NCBI RefSeq assembly: GCF_001428245.1
Contig: NZ_LMRV01000099.1
Coordinates: 124,864-188,863 of the forward strand
Direction: 5' to 3'
From: Paenibacillus sp. Soil522
Lineage (GTDB): Bacteria > Bacillota > Bacilli > Paenibacillales > Paenibacillaceae
DNA length: 64,000 nucleotides
In this document: positions 61,607-64,000 of the stretch, one piece after another
Numbering within the stretch: the stretch's first letter is position 1
How the letters are laid out: the number at the start of each line of letters is the position of its first letter
Made by a program: the position numbers and the translations under genes
Notes under the pieces: generated by a model
What the model saw: only the letters and a program-made list of their open reading frames with translations
The model's database searches: none
What the model was told of the DNA's origin: nothing

Positions 61607-62779
61607 ATGCGTCATACGGTTGTTGTCGGCGGGCGAAGAACGGCTTTTGGTAAATTCGGCGGCATGTTCAAGGATGTAAAGGCAGTAGAGCTGGGAGCAG
61701 CCGCGATTAAGGGAGCGATGCAGCAAACGGGAATATCAGCTAATCAAGTGGATGCAGTCATGATGGGCATGGTGCTCCAAGCGGGCTGCGGGCAAAATCC
61801 GGCGCGCCAAGCTGCGAGGCTGGCGGGTATCGATTGGAGCGTCCCATCGGAAACGATCAATAAAGTATGCGCCTCAGGGCTGCGCGCCATAACGCTGGCG
61901 GATCAAATTATCCGCACAGGAGATGCGGATATGATTGTGGCTGGCGGAATGGAAAGCATGAGTCATGCGCCATTCGCTATCCGGACCGCCAGATGGGGCA
62001 GCAAGCTGGGAAATACCGAGTTAACCGATATTTTAATCAACGACGGACTTCTTTGTCCATACGACGATGTTCTGATGGCTGTTCACGGCAACCGGGTCGC
62101 TGCTGAACTTGGCATAAGCCGTACCGAGCAGGATGAGTGGGCATTAAGAAGCCATTACCGCGCGAGTTCCGTTAGCGCTAGACGTTTTTTCGAGGAGGAA
62201 ATCGTATCCTGTCTGGCAACGGCAAGCGCTATGACCGATATCGACGAAGGTCCGCGCGCCGATACGAATGAGAAGAAGCTGGCGCAGCTTAAGCCCATCC
62301 ACACTTCTAACGGAACGATTACTGCGGGAAATGCTCCAGGCGTAAATGATGGCGCAGCGGCATTAATCCTGATGTCTAACGAGAAGGCGCTTCGAGACGG
62401 ATGCATACCGGTTGCCAAAATAATCGGGCATTGCACGATCGGAACGGAAGCTCCCTATCTTGCTACGGCTCCCGCCCTAGCCATCCGGAAGCTTTTGCAA
62501 AAAACGGGCGTTTCGATGAAGGATATCGATGTTTTTGAGGTGAATGAAGCATTCGCTTCCGTCGTTTTGACATGCGGCAAAATACTCGGATGGGATGCTG
62601 AGAAGGTTAATGTGAACGGAGGAGCAATTGCGCTCGGTCATCCGATTGGGGCAAGCGGAGCTAGAATTATGCTTACCCTAATTCATGAATTGCAGCGCAG
62701 AGGCGGCGGTCTTGGAATTGCTGCCATTTGCAGCGGCGGGGCGCAAGGAGATGCGGTATTGGTTCAGGTTGATGGATGA
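61607..62779 (+). CDS. Acetyl-CoA acetyltransferase (thiolase)
   Basis: 390 aa. Catalytic Cys in [13 protein letters not shown] (about residue 87), His in [17 protein letters not shown] and Cys in [14 protein letters not shown], the three canonical thiolase sites. Start ATG 61607 with GGGAGGCG upstream; the frame extends to 61514 but overlaps the previous gene. It cleaves or forms acetoacetyl-CoA. Second gene of the operon, 23 bases after the acyl-CoA dehydrogenase. Confidence 0.92.
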   Translation: MRHTVVVGGRRTAFGKFGGMFKDVKAVELGAAAIKGAMQQTGISANQVDAVMMGMVLQAGCGQNPARQAARLAGIDWSVPSETINKVCASGLRAITLADQIIRTGDADMIVAGGMESMSHAPFAIRTARWGSKLGNTELTDILINDGLLCPYDDVLMAVHGNRVAAELGISRTEQDEWALRSHYRASSVSARRFFEEEIVSCLATASAMTDIDEGPRADTNEKKLAQLKPIHTSNGTITAGNAPGVNDGAAALILMSNEKALRDGCIPVAKIIGHCTIGTEAPYLATAPALAIRKLLQKTGVSMKDIDVFEVNEAFASVVLTCGKILGWDAEKVNVNGGAIALGHPIGASGARIMLTLIHELQRRGGGLGIAAICSGGAQGDAVLVQVDG

Positions 62780-62795
62780 AGCTGGGATGGTGACC

Positions 62796-63659
62796 ATGAC
62801 TATTCGAAACGTAATGGTAATTGGAGCTGGACAAATGGGCAGCGGAATTGCCCAGACACTTGCCCAAAGCGGACTGCAGGTAACGCTTTACGATATCGAG
62901 ACGGCAGCGGTCAATCAAGGCATATCCTCGATTGGCGCCAATCTGTCGCGGCTCGTCGCGAAGGGAAAAATGACCGAGGAGCAGCGAGAGCTGCTATTAA
63001 CCAAAATTGCCGTTTCGACGGATTTGGAAAGTGCTGAACATGCGGAGCTTGTTATTGAGGCGGCGCCGGAGCAGATGGACACAAAAAAAATGTTATTTAG
63101 GCGGCTTGATCAAATTTGCCGGCCGAATACGATATTAGCGACAAATACGTCTTCGCTGTCGATTACAGATATTGCTGCAGCGACAAAACGGCCGCAGCTC
63201 GTCATCGGTATGCATTTCATGAATCCTGTGCCTGTTATGCCGCTCGTCGAGATCATCCGAGGGCTTGCGACATCGGATGAAACTCTCGATAGCATTCAAA
63301 CGCTAGCTCTAACACTTGGAAAAACGCCGGTGGAGGTGCATGATTTTCCAGGCTTTGTCTCTAACCGCATTCTGATGCCGATGATCAATGAAGCCATTTA
63401 CACGGTCTATGAAGGGGTAGCTGAACCGGAGGCTGTAGACCAGGTGATGAGGCTGGGAATGAAGCATCCGATGGGACCGCTCTCTCTCGCCGATTTCATT
63501 GGGCTTGATACATGCTTAGCCATTATGGAGACGCTGCACGATGGATTTGGGGATTCGAAATATAGGCCTTGTCCGCTGCTGCGAAAATATGTGCAGGCTG
63601 GCTGGCTGGGCCGCAAGAGCGGACGAGGGTTTTACATTTACGAAAAAGGGCGGGGATAG
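62796..63659 (+). CDS. 3-hydroxyacyl-CoA dehydrogenase (3-hydroxybutyryl-CoA type)
   Basis: 287 aa from ATG 62796 (ATG 62787 and 62772 are in-frame alternatives; none has a strong RBS). NAD motif VMVIGAGQMGSGIAQTLAQSG, catalytic His in GMHFMNPVPVMPLVEIIRG with Asn, and C-terminal FVSNRILMPMINEA and LADFIGLDTCLAIME. It oxidises 3-hydroxyacyl-CoA with NAD. The shortest start overlaps nothing; the longest overlaps the thiolase stop, so coupling is likely. Confidence 0.9.
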   Translation: MTIRNVMVIGAGQMGSGIAQTLAQSGLQVTLYDIETAAVNQGISSIGANLSRLVAKGKMTEEQRELLLTKIAVSTDLESAEHAELVIEAAPEQMDTKKMLFRRLDQICRPNTILATNTSSLSITDIAAATKRPQLVIGMHFMNPVPVMPLVEIIRGLATSDETLDSIQTLALTLGKTPVEVHDFPGFVSNRILMPMINEAIYTVYEGVAEPEAVDQVMRLGMKHPMGPLSLADFIGLDTCLAIMETLHDGFGDSKYRPCPLLRKYVQAGWLGRKSGRGFYIYEKGRG

Positions 63660-63679
63660 GTTCAGCAGGAAAGGGGTGC

Positions 63680-64000
63680 ATGGCGTTGGAGCTCCGGTAT
63701 ACTCAAGAGCAAGTAGAACGGCAGAGAGCGGTCCAACAATTTGCAGAGACAGTAGTTGCCAAATTCGTGCCGGATATGGAGCTAAAGGATGAATTTCCTC
63801 GCACGCTTATCGCCAAAATGGCTCAATTTGGACTTATGGGCATTCCTGTTCCCAAGCAATGGGGCGGAGCAGGCGCCGATTTTATATCGTATATTCTTGC
63901 TATTAACGAGATATCGAAAGTGAGCGCCGCAGTTGGCGTCATCCTATCCGTTCATACATCTGTCGGAACTTTTCCGATTTTGCAGTATGGCTCCCAGGAG
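63680..64000 (+). CDS. Acyl-CoA dehydrogenase 2 (partial, runs off the right edge)
   Basis: The first 107 residues of a second acyl-CoA dehydrogenase. The N-terminal helix (LRYTQEQVERQRAVQQFAETVV), FGLMGIPVPKQWGGAGADFISYILAINEISKVSAAVGVILSVHTS and ILQYGSQE match the family. Start ATG 63680 has GGAAAGGGG upstream. Fourth gene of the beta-oxidation operon. The rest is outside the window. Confidence 0.85.
   Translation, partial: MALELRYTQEQVERQRAVQQFAETVVAKFVPDMELKDEFPRTLIAKMAQFGLMGIPVPKQWGGAGADFISYILAINEISKVSAAVGVILSVHTSVGTFPILQYGSQE

Noticed and set aside
1-64000. CRISPR arrays, tRNA or rRNA genes, insertion sequences, prophage
   Set aside because: No regularly spaced repeats, cloverleaf-like sequences, transposases or phage structural genes were seen. 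The only mobile-type signals are the dif-like sites and the 40-41 kb repeats.

Overview
The window looks like a chromosomal segment of a spore-forming member of the Bacillales, most probably Paenibacillus or a close relative. This is an inference from gene content and style, not from a marker gene. It carries two GerA-type spore germinant receptor operons, a NasB/NasC assimilatory nitrate reductase with a TnrA-type box, YesN-like AraC regulators, uronate-type carbohydrate catabolism, strong AGGAGG-like ribosome binding sites and many ATG/GTG/TTG starts. No rRNA, tRNA, CRISPR array, insertion sequence or prophage was recognised.

Layout. 1-7.3 kb: a DinG/XPD-type helicase, a first germination operon (a 41-aa ORF, then A, B and C subunits) and a tyrosine recombinase. 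7.3-12.1 kb: a second germination operon (A-C-B plus a convergent two-TM protein), visibly AT-richer than its neighbours and bounded by two Xer/dif-like 28-bp sites in direct orientation. This is the most interesting structure in the window. 12-19.4 kb: sugar isomerase, methyltransferase, AraC regulator, aldo-keto reductase, small zinc-ribbon and HAD proteins, ROK regulator. 19.6-27 kb: a carbohydrate locus with GntR and AraC regulators, an RraA-like protein, a three-gene ABC importer and mannonate dehydratase; related enzymes (an enolase-superfamily dehydratase and two SDRs) follow at 29.4-32.4 kb. An ArsR-rhodanese regulator and MFS transporter lie between them.

33-43 kb: a secreted glucosaminidase, TrhO, a LysR/chorismate synthase pair, a 2-hydroxyacid dehydrogenase, a repeat-rich 1.1-kb gap, then a winged-helix protein and a Rad52-like annealing protein behind a promoter with a near-consensus SOS (LexA) box. 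43-53 kb: a molybdopterin oxidoreductase, a purine-riboswitch-controlled EamA transporter, a thioredoxin-reductase-like enzyme, a ClpP paralogue divergent from an ECF sigma factor, and housekeeping enzymes including RpiA.

53.3-58.2 kb: nasBC, preceded by a TnrA box, a leader with alternative hairpins ending in an intrinsic terminator, and a 24-aa ORF whose stop overlaps the nasB start. 58.3-60.2 kb: a YcgR/YcgQ-type permease pair with a His-rich segment. 60.4-64 kb: a beta-oxidation-type operon (acyl-CoA dehydrogenase, thiolase, 3-hydroxyacyl-CoA dehydrogenase, second acyl-CoA dehydrogenase) that runs off the right edge.

All functional names are from motif recognition by eye. No database search was run.
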